Source of the DNA: Desemzia incerta
GTDB taxonomy: Bacteria > Bacillota > Bacilli > Lactobacillales > Carnobacteriaceae
NCBI RefSeq assembly: GCF_900115825.1
Contig: NZ_FOXW01000009.1
Location: 20,679 to 84,678, forward strand
Reading direction: 5' to 3'
Length of the DNA: 64,000 nucleotides
Within the stretch, counting starts at the first letter, position 1. The number at the start of each line of letters is the position of its first letter. Of the stretch, positions 8,660 through 17,522 are shown piece by piece. The notes beneath the pieces were generated by a model, which had not been told where the DNA came from, did no database searches, and worked only from the letters and a program-made list of their open reading frames with translations. The position numbers and the translations under genes were made by a program.

Positions 8660-8824
8660 CCAACCCCTCCTCAATGCTTCTTTAATAGCTTTAGTATACC
8701 TTTTCTAAAAGCTGAACTAAAATATAATCCTTTTGAAAAACGTAGGAAGGGAGCGGGTCAAAATGCGTTCGGTTTTATAGTAGACGTTTGAACTATTGTC
8801 CCAAAACTTCTATAAATTCCACGA

Positions 8825-10411
8825 TTATTTTTTTAACTGACGAATCTGTTGGAGCAATGTAGAATATTCTTCTTCCAATTGATCTTTAGGCTCTTTTTCC
8901 GGCAATAGAGATAACTTTGAAATCACTGCATTCAGTCGATTTTCCAATACAAGCAATTCTTCTTCACTAGCAACATTCTTTTTTTCCGGCTTTTCTTGTT
9001 GGCTAAAGGTCTCATCATCTGTATCAACTTCTTTTGCAAGAACTTTTCGGTCTTTAATTTGCCAAATGTGAGTCGCAACATTGTTGACGAATTGCTCATC
9101 ATGAGAAACAAATAAAATAGTTCCTTCATATCCCTTTAAGGCTTCTTCAATAGCTTCCATAGAAGCAATGTCTAAATAATTCGTTGGCTCATCCAATATC
9201 AATACATTCGCATCACTCGCCAATAAAAGTGCTAAAGAAACTTTGTTTTTCTCTCCGCCGCTTAAAACTGAAATGGGCTTAAATACTGCATTGCCTTTAA
9301 ATAATAGTCTTGCCAACAACATACGGACAAATGATTCTTCTTTCGTACTTTTTTTCATCACGTTTTCTAAAATCGTTTCAGATTCATCTAATAGATCCAA
9401 TGACTGGCTGAAATAGCCGAAATGAATATTTTTTGCCAAATGAATCCCTTTTTCTGCTTGGAGCATCATTTTGATTAAAGATGTTTTCCCAGATCCATTT
9501 GGTCCAATTAAAGCAGTTCTTGAATGGTTCAATAACTGAAATTCTGCGTTATCAAACAACACTCGTGAACCAAATTTTTTCTGGATTTTTGTACCCGAAA
9601 TCAAAATAGAATTGTGAATCTCTCTTCCTTTGTCCAATTGGATTTTAACTGGCGAAAGATCAACGGGTTTTTCTTTCACTTCCAAATGTTCCATTCGTTT
9701 CTCATAATTCCCCACGGCTTTGTCCAAGGTTTTACGGGAATCTTGTCCGCCCATTTTATGCAACCTCGCTTCAGAAGGACCCATCCGTTTAGGTGCTTTT
9801 CGTAAGTTTTCTGATTTTTGATGAGTACTTATCATGGCTTTCTTTAAGCGTTTCTTTTCTTTTGTATAGGCCTCGTATTCTTGCTGGGCAAAATCTTTTT
9901 CTTGTTCTTTTTGAGCTTGATAGGACTCATAATTTCCTGTGTAAAAATGTACCTTGCCTTCTTCTATCTCTACGATCCGGTTGCACACGCGATTCAAGAA
10001 AGCTCGATCATGGGAAACTACTAAGACAGCTCCCGAAAAATGCTTCAGTTGTTTTTCCAAATAGTGGCGGGCATCCGTATCTAGGTGACTAGTGGGTTCA
10101 TCCGCAAATAAAATCCCTGACTGAATTGACAATGCTCGATTGATTTGTTGTTTCGTCTGTTCTCCACCGCTTAACGTATCCAATGGTTCATGATCCGGCA
10201 ACTGCTCGATAAAGCCTGCCATGCCATTGAGTTGGACAAAACCAGTGTCGGGCTCTTCTTTTTGAGCCAAAATATTCAGCAACGTCGTTTTCCCGGACCC
10301 ATTCCTTCCAACGATACCGATTCGATCGCCTTCATAGATGTGCCATTCTGGTATCGTAAATAGTGTCTTTTCTCCAATAGATTTTTCAATTTGTTTTACT
10401 TCTAAAAGCAC
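8825..10411 (-). CDS. ABC-F ATPase (ribosomal protection type candidate)
   Basis: The 528-residue protein carries two ABC ATPase domains and no membrane segments. It shows Walker A GRNGSGKTT and GPNGSGKTS, signatures LSGGEQTKQ and LSGGEKNKV, and Walker B LFADEPTSHLD and LILDEPTNYLD. A charged inter-domain linker (about residues 165-270) corresponds to the antibiotic-resistance/P-site tip region of ABC-F proteins, and a helical C-terminal extension follows. The size and the short first domain resemble Vga/Lsa-type resistance factors, though no resistance phenotype can be claimed. The start is GTG 10411, with GGAGG 7 nt upstream, and not the GTG at 10450. Confidence 0.88.
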   Translation of the reverse strand: MLLEVKQIEKSIGEKTLFTIPEWHIYEGDRIGIVGRNGSGKTTLLNILAQKEEPDTGFVQLNGMAGFIEQLPDHEPLDTLSGGEQTKQQINRALSIQSGILFADEPTSHLDTDARHYLEKQLKHFSGAVLVVSHDRAFLNRVCNRIVEIEEGKVHFYTGNYESYQAQKEQEKDFAQQEYEAYTKEKKRLKKAMISTHQKSENLRKAPKRMGPSEARLHKMGGQDSRKTLDKAVGNYEKRMEHLEVKEKPVDLSPVKIQLDKGREIHNSILISGTKIQKKFGSRVLFDNAEFQLLNHSRTALIGPNGSGKTSLIKMMLQAEKGIHLAKNIHFGYFSQSLDLLDESETILENVMKKSTKEESFVRMLLARLLFKGNAVFKPISVLSGGEKNKVSLALLLASDANVLILDEPTNYLDIASMEAIEEALKGYEGTILFVSHDEQFVNNVATHIWQIKDRKVLAKEVDTDDETFSQQEKPEKKNVASEEELLVLENRLNAVISKLSLLPEKEPKDQLEEEYSTLLQQIRQLKK

Positions 10412-10503
10412 AAAAAAACCTCCTTCAATTCTGAAGAAGATTGCCTGCACATAACTAAATAAGCCTATTTATAGTATAGGTATAGCCATTATGTCCCATT
10501 CAA
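10412..10503 (-). promoter_or_regulatory. ABC-F promoter and short structured leader
   Basis: On the minus strand, TTGAAT (10498-10503) and TATACT (10473-10478) form a possible promoter with a long 19-nt spacer. The leader, about 55 nt, contains CTTCTTC-AGAATT-GAAGGAG followed by G and U7. Here the ribosome binding site is the 3' arm of a terminator-like hairpin. An ATG at 10452 opens a 16-codon frame (MCRQSSSELKEVFLCF) that overlaps the ABC-F start, but it has no SD. Ribosome-dependent attenuation is plausible for this gene family but inferred here. The rest of the gap up to 10800 shows nothing I recognise. Confidence 0.4.
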
Positions 10504-10844
10504 TCTACGTTCAGTCCTGTTATTTTGTCCATATCAAATAAGCTGAAAACATCAACTTTTCTTCTATAGAACAACACATTCTTTTCTGAATTAAGATTGA
10601 ATAATACGCATCGGCTTACACCTGTACCTTTCTTAGATTTCTCTACGCCTTTATTCTAGCAATTTATTCGTCTTGATACAAGCATTTGTATTGCACCTCA
10701 TTTGTTCTTTATGCGTCATTTTAAAATGTGTTTCCTTTCATTTTAAAGGCTTTCATCTTAATCCTCTTCTTGCTGTGGTGGTTTTTCTTTCGTTAAACTG
10801 ATACAATAATCACTAAAATGATGAAACATTAAGGTGGGATATAC

Positions 10845-11660
10845 TTGAATACATTAGCCAGAAAAAAAGTTGCTAACAGCAAACGTATTATCATTAAAGT
10901 GGGTACGAGCACTTTAATGTACCCGAATGGGAGCGTCAATTTACAACGTATTGAGCGGTTGGCATTTGTACTGACCGATTTGCAAAACAGAGGAAAAGAT
11001 ATTATTTTAGTTTCATCTGGTGCAATTGGTGTAGGCATGGATCTGCTTAACTTGTCCACACGCCCTGCAACGATACCGGAACAACAAGCGGTCGCTGCTA
11101 TCGGCCAAAGCCAACTCATGAATCTATACAGCAAATTTTTCCTTAGCTACGGTCAGATCATCGGGCAGATTTTAATGACCCGCGATATTGTAGACTTTCC
11201 CGAAAGCCGATTAAATGCTTCAAACACATTTGAACAATTACTCAAAACTGGCGTCATCCCAATTGTGAACGAAAACGACTCAGTTTCAGTAGAAGAATTG
11301 GATCATTTGACTAAGTTTGGCGACAACGACCAATTATCTGCGATTGTTGCTGAAATTACAAACGCTGATTTATTGATCATGCTGACGGATGTAGCTGGAT
11401 TCTATGATAAAAATCCGAATACACATCAAGATGCTGTTTTATTCTCTGAAATTTCTGACATTACGGACGCTCATTACCAGCAATCCGGTGGCCAAGGTTC
11501 TCGATTTGGAACGGGTGGAATGATCACGAAATTAAAAGCTGCAGACCACATGCTGAATCTTCATGCACAAATGGTCTTAACGAACGGAAAAGTACCGGAT
11601 ACGATTTTTGATATCGTGGTCGGAAAAGAAGTCGGAACGTTGTTTACTCCTAAAGATTAA
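10845..11660 (+). CDS. proB: Glutamate 5-kinase
   Basis: ProB phosphorylates glutamate to gamma-glutamyl phosphate, the first step of proline synthesis, and is usually feedback-inhibited by proline. The 271-residue product has the amino-acid-kinase fold only: KVGTSTL, VSSGAIGVG, NENDSVS, KFGDNDQLSA and the GTGGMITK motif. The C-terminal PUA domain of longer ProB proteins is absent, as in many lactic acid bacteria. The start is TTG 10845, preceded by AAGGTGGG; no in-frame ATG precedes the conserved region. A TACAAT at 10802-10807 is a possible -10. It leads a three-gene operon, with proA 18 nt downstream. Confidence 0.95.
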   Translation: MNTLARKKVANSKRIIIKVGTSTLMYPNGSVNLQRIERLAFVLTDLQNRGKDIILVSSGAIGVGMDLLNLSTRPATIPEQQAVAAIGQSQLMNLYSKFFLSYGQIIGQILMTRDIVDFPESRLNASNTFEQLLKTGVIPIVNENDSVSVEELDHLTKFGDNDQLSAIVAEITNADLLIMLTDVAGFYDKNPNTHQDAVLFSEISDITDAHYQQSGGQGSRFGTGGMITKLKAADHMLNLHAQMVLTNGKVPDTIFDIVVGKEVGTLFTPKD

Positions 11661-11678
11661 CCAGAAAGGAAGTTTACT

Positions 11679-12923
11679 ATGGAAACTTTAAATCAGTTAG
11701 GCCTAAACGCCAAAAAAGCTTCGCGCAAATTAGCTCAAGCTTCTGCTCAAGAAAAAAATCAAGCTCTACTCATTATGAGTCAATTAATAGTGGAACACCA
11801 AAAGGATATTCTAACAGCGAATCAACAAGATTTAGCTGCCGCTGAAAGCAACGGAATTAAAGGAACGATGTTGGACCGTCTGACATTGAATGAAGAACGC
11901 GTCATCGCTATGGCAGAAGGTATCAAACAAGTAGCTGGGTTGCCCGATCCAATCGGAACTGTCCATTCTATGCGTACACTGGACAACGGCTTAACTATCG
12001 GCCGTCAAAGCGTTCCTTTAGGCGTTATTGGAATCATTTATGAATCTCGTCCAAATGTCACGACAGATGCTGGTGTGTTGTGCTTTAAATCCGGAAATGC
12101 CGTTATTTTGCGTGGTGGAAAAGAAGCGATTCACACGAATAAAGCGATTATTACTATCTTACAAAAAGCTTTGAGTCAAACGGATTTCCCTCAGCAATCG
12201 ATTCAATTGGTAGAAGATACTTCTAGAGCATCCTCTACAGGATTGATGACATTGACCGAGTATTTAGATGTTTTGATTCCTCGAGGCGGAGCTGGTTTGA
12301 TTAAAGCAGTTGTGGAAAATGCTACAGTCCCAGTCATTGAAACAGGTGTCGGCAATTGCCACGTGTACATTGATAAAGATGCGCAACTTGAAATGGCTAA
12401 AGACATTATCGTCAATGCCAAATGCTCGCGTCCGTCCGTATGCAACGCTGCTGAAACATTGTTGATCCATGAAGATGTGGCTGCTGCTTTCTTACCTGAA
12501 ATTGAAACAGCCTTGTCTGAATACAATGTTGAATTGCGTGCAGACGAAAAAGCGGGTACTATTTTGTCCAAATCGATTCCTGCCACTGAAGAAGATTGGG
12601 AAACAGAATTTTTGGATTACATTTTAGCTGTTAAAGTGGTTTCAGATCTGGAAGAAGCAGTTGAACACATTGATCGTTACAGCACGGGGCATTCTGAAGC
12701 TATCGTGACAGACGATTATGCATCTAGTCAGCAATTCCTTCATGAAGTCGATTCAGCTGCTGTTTATATCAATGCTTCTACTCGCTTTACAGATGGATTT
12801 GAATTTGGATTTGGAGCGGAAATTGGCATCAGTACTCAAAAAATTCACGCTCGTGGACCAATGGGATTGCCAGAATTAACTTCTTACAAAACCATTGTCT
12901 ATGGGAATGGTCAAATACGATGA
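11679..12923 (+). CDS. proA: Gamma-glutamyl phosphate reductase
   Basis: ProA reduces gamma-glutamyl phosphate with NADPH to glutamate semialdehyde, which cyclises to pyrroline-5-carboxylate. The 414-residue length is normal. The aldehyde-dehydrogenase fold shows [16 protein letters not shown] and the active-site cysteine in [14 protein letters not shown]. The ending [22 protein letters not shown] is typical of ProA. An AGAAAGGAAG SD precedes ATG 11679. The stop codon overlaps the next start as ATGA, indicating translational coupling to the flavoprotein gene. Confidence 0.97.
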   Translation: METLNQLGLNAKKASRKLAQASAQEKNQALLIMSQLIVEHQKDILTANQQDLAAAESNGIKGTMLDRLTLNEERVIAMAEGIKQVAGLPDPIGTVHSMRTLDNGLTIGRQSVPLGVIGIIYESRPNVTTDAGVLCFKSGNAVILRGGKEAIHTNKAIITILQKALSQTDFPQQSIQLVEDTSRASSTGLMTLTEYLDVLIPRGGAGLIKAVVENATVPVIETGVGNCHVYIDKDAQLEMAKDIIVNAKCSRPSVCNAAETLLIHEDVAAAFLPEIETALSEYNVELRADEKAGTILSKSIPATEEDWETEFLDYILAVKVVSDLEEAVEHIDRYSTGHSEAIVTDDYASSQQFLHEVDSAAVYINASTRFTDGFEFGFGAEIGISTQKIHARGPMGLPELTSYKTIVYGNGQIR

Positions 12924-14050
12924 GTGAAAAAGTAAAGATTGCTGTTGTGGGTGGCGGAATTGTCGGCTCCACAACAGCTTTTTACCTCAGCCAACATTCT
13001 CAATACGAGGTGGCTCTTTTTGATAGTGGAATTGGTCAAGCTACTTCAGCTGCAGCCGGGATTATTTGTCCATGGTTGTCGCAACGTCGAAACAAGCAGT
13101 GGTACCAATTAGCCGCTAGTGGTGCGGCCTTTTACCCTCAATTGATGCAAGACTTAGGCGAAGATCCCGCTCGTTCGGACATTTACCGTCAAGTCGGAAC
13201 TTTAGTGTTCAAAAAAACGCCTAAACTCTTAGCTAAATTAGAAAAAATTGCTTTAAAACGACGCGAGGATGCCCCTACTATTGGAAAATTAGCGATCTTG
13301 TCTCCTGAAGAAATCAAAGAAAAAACGCCGCTTCTTGAAACAACAGAATCTGCCTTATTTGCTTCTGGCGGTGCTAAAGTTGACGGTGCCTTATTGACTG
13401 GCAAATTAAAAGAAAAAGCTCAGAAAAATGGTGCTTCAGTCTATAATGATGAGGTACAACTAACTATCGAGCTTGGGGAAAAACAACCTTATCGCTTAAA
13501 GACTGAAACTAATCAGTACTCATTTGATAAAGTCGTTTTGGCAGTCGGTGCTTGGTTACCGGGATTGCTTGAGCCACTGGGATATGCAGTGGATATTCGT
13601 CCTCAAAAAGGCCAATTGGTCGAATTGCATTTGGATGCAAAGACAGACGATTGGCCGGTGGTTATGCCCGATGGGGAAAAAGACATTATTCCATTTGCCA
13701 ACGGAAAAGTGATTGTCGGAGCAACGCATGAAAATGATCAAGGCTATGATTTAGAACCGACTAAAAAGCAATTGCGTGTGATGTTAGATGAAGCGATTGA
13801 AATAGCTCCTGGGTTAGCTGACGCGGATATCAAAGGTATTCGAGTGGGGACGCGTGCTTATACTTCTGATTTTGCGCCATTTTTCGGGGAAGTTTCTGAT
13901 GCTCCTGGATTGTATGCAGCTAGCGGATTAGGTTCGTCTGGACTGACAAGTGGTCCGATGATTGCGAAAATTTTGGTGCAACTCATCAATGGAGAGGTTA
14001 CATATTTGCCTGTGAGAGACTATCCGATTGAAAACTACATTAAAAAATAA
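12920..14050 (+). CDS. FAD-dependent amino-acid oxidase/dehydrogenase (DAO family)
   Basis: The 376-residue protein opens with a Rossmann FAD-binding motif ([15 protein letters not shown]). It ends with the DAO-family [17 protein letters not shown] segment that contacts the flavin. Members oxidise secondary or D-amino acids such as sarcosine, glycine, proline or D-alanine. The 4-bp overlap with proA makes it part of the proline operon. It might act on proline, pyrroline-5-carboxylate or a related imino acid, but this is inferred from position alone. The gene for the last proline step, proC, is about 45 kb away at 59311. A long-stem terminator ends the operon. Confidence 0.85.
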   Translation: MSEKVKIAVVGGGIVGSTTAFYLSQHSQYEVALFDSGIGQATSAAAGIICPWLSQRRNKQWYQLAASGAAFYPQLMQDLGEDPARSDIYRQVGTLVFKKTPKLLAKLEKIALKRREDAPTIGKLAILSPEEIKEKTPLLETTESALFASGGAKVDGALLTGKLKEKAQKNGASVYNDEVQLTIELGEKQPYRLKTETNQYSFDKVVLAVGAWLPGLLEPLGYAVDIRPQKGQLVELHLDAKTDDWPVVMPDGEKDIIPFANGKVIVGATHENDQGYDLEPTKKQLRVMLDEAIEIAPGLADADIKGIRVGTRAYTSDFAPFFGEVSDAPGLYAASGLGSSGLTSGPMIAKILVQLINGEVTYLPVRDYPIENYIKK

Positions 14051-14068
14051 CAAAATTGGTTATTACCT

Positions 14069-14130
14069 AAACACCCTAATTAGCGTTCCTCGATGTATCA
14101 TGAGCGCTAGATAGGGTGTTTTTGTTTTTT
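14069..14130 (+). terminator. Terminator of the proBA operon
   Basis: AACACCCTA (14070-14078) pairs with TAGGGTGTT (14112-14120), with an inner AGCG/GCGCT pairing, followed by a T-rich tract. Confidence 0.8.
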
Positions 14131-14211
14131 ATGATTTTCGCTTCGCTTATAAAAAGAAAGTTCCTTTAGAGAGTCTTTTACTTAACATTCTACGTTGTTT
14201 TTTTAGTCAAA

Positions 14212-14455
14212 ATATGAGCTAAAGGGGTTCTAGCTCATATTCTACTCAGATTTTTGCTGTCAATCGTTAAGCAGACTGGTTCTAGTTTATAATCTAATCG
14301 GTTTTTTTGAGGTCTATTGTTAAGTAGACTGGCTATAGCTCACATTTACTCGGATTTTTAAAACCAATTGCGAACTAGACGGCCTCCAGCTCACATTTGC
14401 TGTAACTTTTCAGAATGGTTTGTTAGCTAGACAGCCGAGTACACGAGCTACCAAG
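14212..14455. repeat. Degenerate tandem repeat, about 52 bp x 4-5
   Basis: The gap between the proline operon and the 5'-nucleotidase gene holds a diverged tandem array. The module TAGCTCATAT...ACTC recurs as TAGCTCATAT (14231), TAGTTTATAA (14283), TAGCTCACAT (14336) and CAGCTCACAT (14387), with spacings of 52, 53 and 51. A linked GTTAAGYAGACTGG module appears at 14266 and 14319, with diverged forms at 14370 and 14422. The first unit also forms a 10-bp inverted repeat (ATATGAGCTA / TAGCTCATAT). No ORF or promoter is evident. Confidence 0.7.
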
Positions 14456-14504
14456 AGAAAATTTGTAATAAGCTTTTTTTAAAACCCCTTAAATAACTAA
14501 ATAT

Positions 14505-14542
14505 GAAAAAAGTGCCTATCAAAATTCACAGACACTCTTTTT
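14505..14542 (-). terminator. Terminator of the Ugp-like operon
   Basis: On the minus strand AAAAGAGTGTCT pairs with AGGCACTTTTTT (one G-U pair), with a 12-nt loop and a T run. It lies 10 nt after the 5'-nucleotidase stop. Confidence 0.7.
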
Positions 14543-14552
14543 TCTTCTATTA

Positions 14553-16115
14553 CTATCCTTCACCATTCATGACTTTAAAATTATCATTCACCGTTGCATC
14601 AATCACAGGATTCTTTTTGATGTACTCGCCAATCAGTTCGCTCATGTCCGTGGTTACTTCACGCACGATTTTCGAAGCATCAAACATCATGTAATCTCCC
14701 CCGCCAACTGCGCGGTATTGATTGGTGACCACTTCTAACGGCTCATCCTCAGAAATGGGTTTGCCATCTTTGGTCAACTCTACAATACGCGAGCCGATGG
14801 GTTTACTGACATCAATCGTGTACTCAACCCCTTCATACATATCATAATTGTAATGTTGCGGCTTCGGATCCATGAAATCGGGATTTACTCCGATTGAACC
14901 ATCGCTTTCCAAAGCAAAATATCCTGCAGATTGCTCCAATGCCGCTTTCAAATCAGCACCAGTAATGGCTAAAACAGCTAGTGTATTGGGGTAAATGTAA
15001 TTGGTCACAATATCTCGGGTGGTAATCGTGTTGCCAAATCCAGTCCCCAGATTGTTAAACAAAGCTGTCCCCGAAATACTCGTTCCCGTAGCGTGCATTT
15101 GTACTTTTTGAATCAGTTCAATATACGGGTGTTCTTTGACGCGGACTTGATGAGGGTCAGTGATGTGCATGTCGCCCTTTACCACTCCGACTGTCTGGTC
15201 TAGCCAGTCTTCCACTTCGTTGTGCAGTGGCTCAAAATGTTGTTTCAATTCGGAATCACACTCAACTTCTGCTACTGAAATCAAACTCGGCACCATCGAC
15301 ACAACCACATATCCATCAGCCTTTTGCTCTAATTGCACAACAACCTTTCCCACATAACTGCCTTTATCACTCGGTTGGATAACCGCAACTCCGTTCACGT
15401 TTTCTGCAATTACCCGGTGTTGATGCCCGGTCAATAAGACATCAATCCCAGCCACTTCACTGAGCAATTGATACCCTTCATTCTCACCAGTTAATACTTC
15501 TGTCGGCTCGCCCGTTTTTAAATCCCGCTCAAATCCGCCATGATAACTGACCACCACAATATCAGCTGCTTCTCGCAATAAAGGGACGATTTCTTTAGCA
15601 CACTCTACAGCAGATTGGAAATGCAATCCTGCGTAGTGATTCGGATGTTCCCATTGCGAAATGTATTGCGTCGTCAATCCTAGAAAGCCGATTTTCACAC
15701 CTTCTTTTTCAAACACACCGTACCCTTTGCCAAAAGCTGGTTCATTATGGGTATTCAAAATATTGGCTGACATCACCGGAAAATCAGCTGCTGCAATGCC
15801 TTTTTTCAAATACTCCAGCCCATAGTTAAAACTGTGATTGCCCAGAACGCCTACATCATATTTCATCGCGTTCAATGCTTGCATCAATTCAGCAGGGTCT
15901 TTACGCTGTTTAGCCAAGTAGTAACTTAAAGAAGAACCCTGGATGTAATCTCCATTTTCCACTGTAAATACAGGACCCTTGGCTTTTTTACGTTCTTCTT
16001 TAAAGACCGTTGCGGCTTTTAAAATACCAAACGGTTCGTCCATGTTTCTTTTTTGATAAGTTGTCGGAAATAAATAACCATGCAAGTCACTCGTTTCTAG
16101 AATCGTCAATTCCAT
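14553..16115 (-). CDS. 5'-nucleotidase/2',3'-cyclic phosphodiesterase family metallophosphoesterase
   Basis: The 520-residue protein has the two-domain 5'-nucleotidase structure. Metal-binding motifs are TSDLHGYLFP, ENGDYIQG, GNHSFNYG, SYHGGFERD and LLTGHQHR, followed by a C-terminal substrate-binding domain (ITGADLKAALEQSAGYF). Unlike most relatives it has no signal peptide or wall anchor, so it should act in the cytoplasm. GGAG lies 9 nt before ATG 16115, which is preferred over ATG 16130. It follows the metallo-hydrolase gene by about 90 nt in the same direction and probably belongs to the Ugp-like transport operon. Its exact substrate is unknown. Confidence 0.85.
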   Translation of the reverse strand: MELTILETSDLHGYLFPTTYQKRNMDEPFGILKAATVFKEERKKAKGPVFTVENGDYIQGSSLSYYLAKQRKDPAELMQALNAMKYDVGVLGNHSFNYGLEYLKKGIAAADFPVMSANILNTHNEPAFGKGYGVFEKEGVKIGFLGLTTQYISQWEHPNHYAGLHFQSAVECAKEIVPLLREAADIVVVSYHGGFERDLKTGEPTEVLTGENEGYQLLSEVAGIDVLLTGHQHRVIAENVNGVAVIQPSDKGSYVGKVVVQLEQKADGYVVVSMVPSLISVAEVECDSELKQHFEPLHNEVEDWLDQTVGVVKGDMHITDPHQVRVKEHPYIELIQKVQMHATGTSISGTALFNNLGTGFGNTITTRDIVTNYIYPNTLAVLAITGADLKAALEQSAGYFALESDGSIGVNPDFMDPKPQHYNYDMYEGVEYTIDVSKPIGSRIVELTKDGKPISEDEPLEVVTNQYRAVGGGDYMMFDASKIVREVTTDMSELIGEYIKKNPVIDATVNDNFKVMNGEG

Positions 16116-16204
16116 TTGCGTCATCTCCATCTCTTAATATTATTGATTTTAACACAGAAAACCATTCAGCCGTTATCGCCAAATGGTTTCCTGATGCATT
16201 ATGG

Positions 16205-17512
16205 TTAGTCCTGTTCAATTTCACTCGCAGAATAAACTACTCCTTTTTCTGCTAAGAAAGAAGGCACTCCTTCTGCAATAAATATTCGGTGCATTTTTTC
16301 TGGTTCAAATGTATGCCAAGGTATTGTGTGTTTGGCGTGCACTTTTTGGGCAATACCGATCAAGTCTCCTTGAGCCGCATGTCCACTGGCGCTAAATGGC
16401 AGAAACTCAAACTGATTGGCAGCTAATTTGTCCAATAAAACGGCATAATTGCTGTCGTAATCACCAAGTGGTTCGCCATTGCTGTGGGCATAAATACCTT
16501 TATCAAATGTCGATACTGCCTCAATATTTTTAAAGCTGTTTTGCAACACGTATTGTTCTGGATGTTGCTGTACTTCTGCTAAAGAAATCCACTCTATATC
16601 AGACTGTTTTTGAAGATCAATGGCTGATTCTGTCAAGACTGTCCATGTTTCATTTGGATAAAAAGCGTGCATCAATTGGGCATAAGATTCCTCAAATACA
16701 AAGATTCGACCGCATTCTTCTGTTGCTAAAGAAACATTCCGTAATCGATCCACATTCCGAATATAAGGATTGTAAAAAATGATTTGATTAGTTGTGGATT
16801 GGAGCAATTGCTTCCAGTTTTCCACTAACCCTTTTTCTGAATCGAAACCAGATTCTTTTGGACTTTCAAAACTAAACGTGGTCCCTTCCAGCAACAATAC
16901 ATCAGGATGCCAATTTGCAGCCTCTTGCACCCATTTTTCAACGCGTTCCGGATAATACCCTGTCAAACGCACGTCGCCTGAATGGATTAATTTCAATCCT
17001 GGCGCTTCAATGAAAAAGGCACAAGCTCCTATCGTATCGTGATCGGTCAATTTAGGTTGGACTTGAATATCACCAATCTGAATTTTTTCGTCATCGCTAA
17101 AAGTAATGCGTTCCACATGACTCTTATCTTCTTCTCCTACTGCTACTAATGTCTGGTACAATTTGTCTGTTTCTTCTGAAAGATAAACTTTCGTTGTAGC
17201 GGGCAAGTATTTCAATAATCCCATGTGATCCAAATGCAAGTGAGAGATAAAAATTGCTGTTTCCAGTGAACTGTCTTCATATGAAGACAGTGTTATCGTT
17301 TGAAATGCTGAAGTATCATATAATTCAGGAATAGCAGGCATAAAACCATGTTTGACCAAATATTCCATTTCACTAAGTCCATCGGTATTTTCAATCACTT
17401 TTCCAATACCCGTTAGTCCAAAATCACAGATAACTCGCGCTGTTTCTGTCCGTATTTCAACAATATTTCCGCCAATTGTATTCAGACCATTCCAAATTTG
17501 AAATGTCGTCAT
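16205..17512 (-). CDS. Beta-CASP-like metallo-beta-lactamase fold hydrolase
   Basis: The 435-residue protein has the MBL metal motif HLHLDHMG at about residue 90, a third-motif His in TDHDTIGACAF, and an Asp in HSGDVRLTG. C-terminal segments FSASGHAAQGD and PWHTFEPEKM resemble beta-CASP motifs of RNase J and its relatives, which cut RNA or DNA. It is shorter than RNase J and lacks that protein's C-terminal domain. TAGGAGCG precedes the ATG, and the gene starts 10 nt after the solute-binding protein gene, so it is firmly in the transport operon. A nucleic-acid or nucleotide substrate is a reasonable inference, not proven. Confidence 0.8.
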   Translation of the reverse strand: MTTFQIWNGLNTIGGNIVEIRTETARVICDFGLTGIGKVIENTDGLSEMEYLVKHGFMPAIPELYDTSAFQTITLSSYEDSSLETAIFISHLHLDHMGLLKYLPATTKVYLSEETDKLYQTLVAVGEEDKSHVERITFSDDEKIQIGDIQVQPKLTDHDTIGACAFFIEAPGLKLIHSGDVRLTGYYPERVEKWVQEAANWHPDVLLLEGTTFSFESPKESGFDSEKGLVENWKQLLQSTTNQIIFYNPYIRNVDRLRNVSLATEECGRIFVFEESYAQLMHAFYPNETWTVLTESAIDLQKQSDIEWISLAEVQQHPEQYVLQNSFKNIEAVSTFDKGIYAHSNGEPLGDYDSNYAVLLDKLAANQFEFLPFSASGHAAQGDLIGIAQKVHAKHTIPWHTFEPEKMHRIFIAEGVPSFLAEKGVVYSASEIEQD

Positions 17513-17522
17513 TCAATCGCTC

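Noticed and set aside
8709..8824. Terminator for the ABC-F gene
   Set aside because: No stable GC-rich hairpin followed by a T run was found on the minus strand; only a possible diverged repeat is visible.
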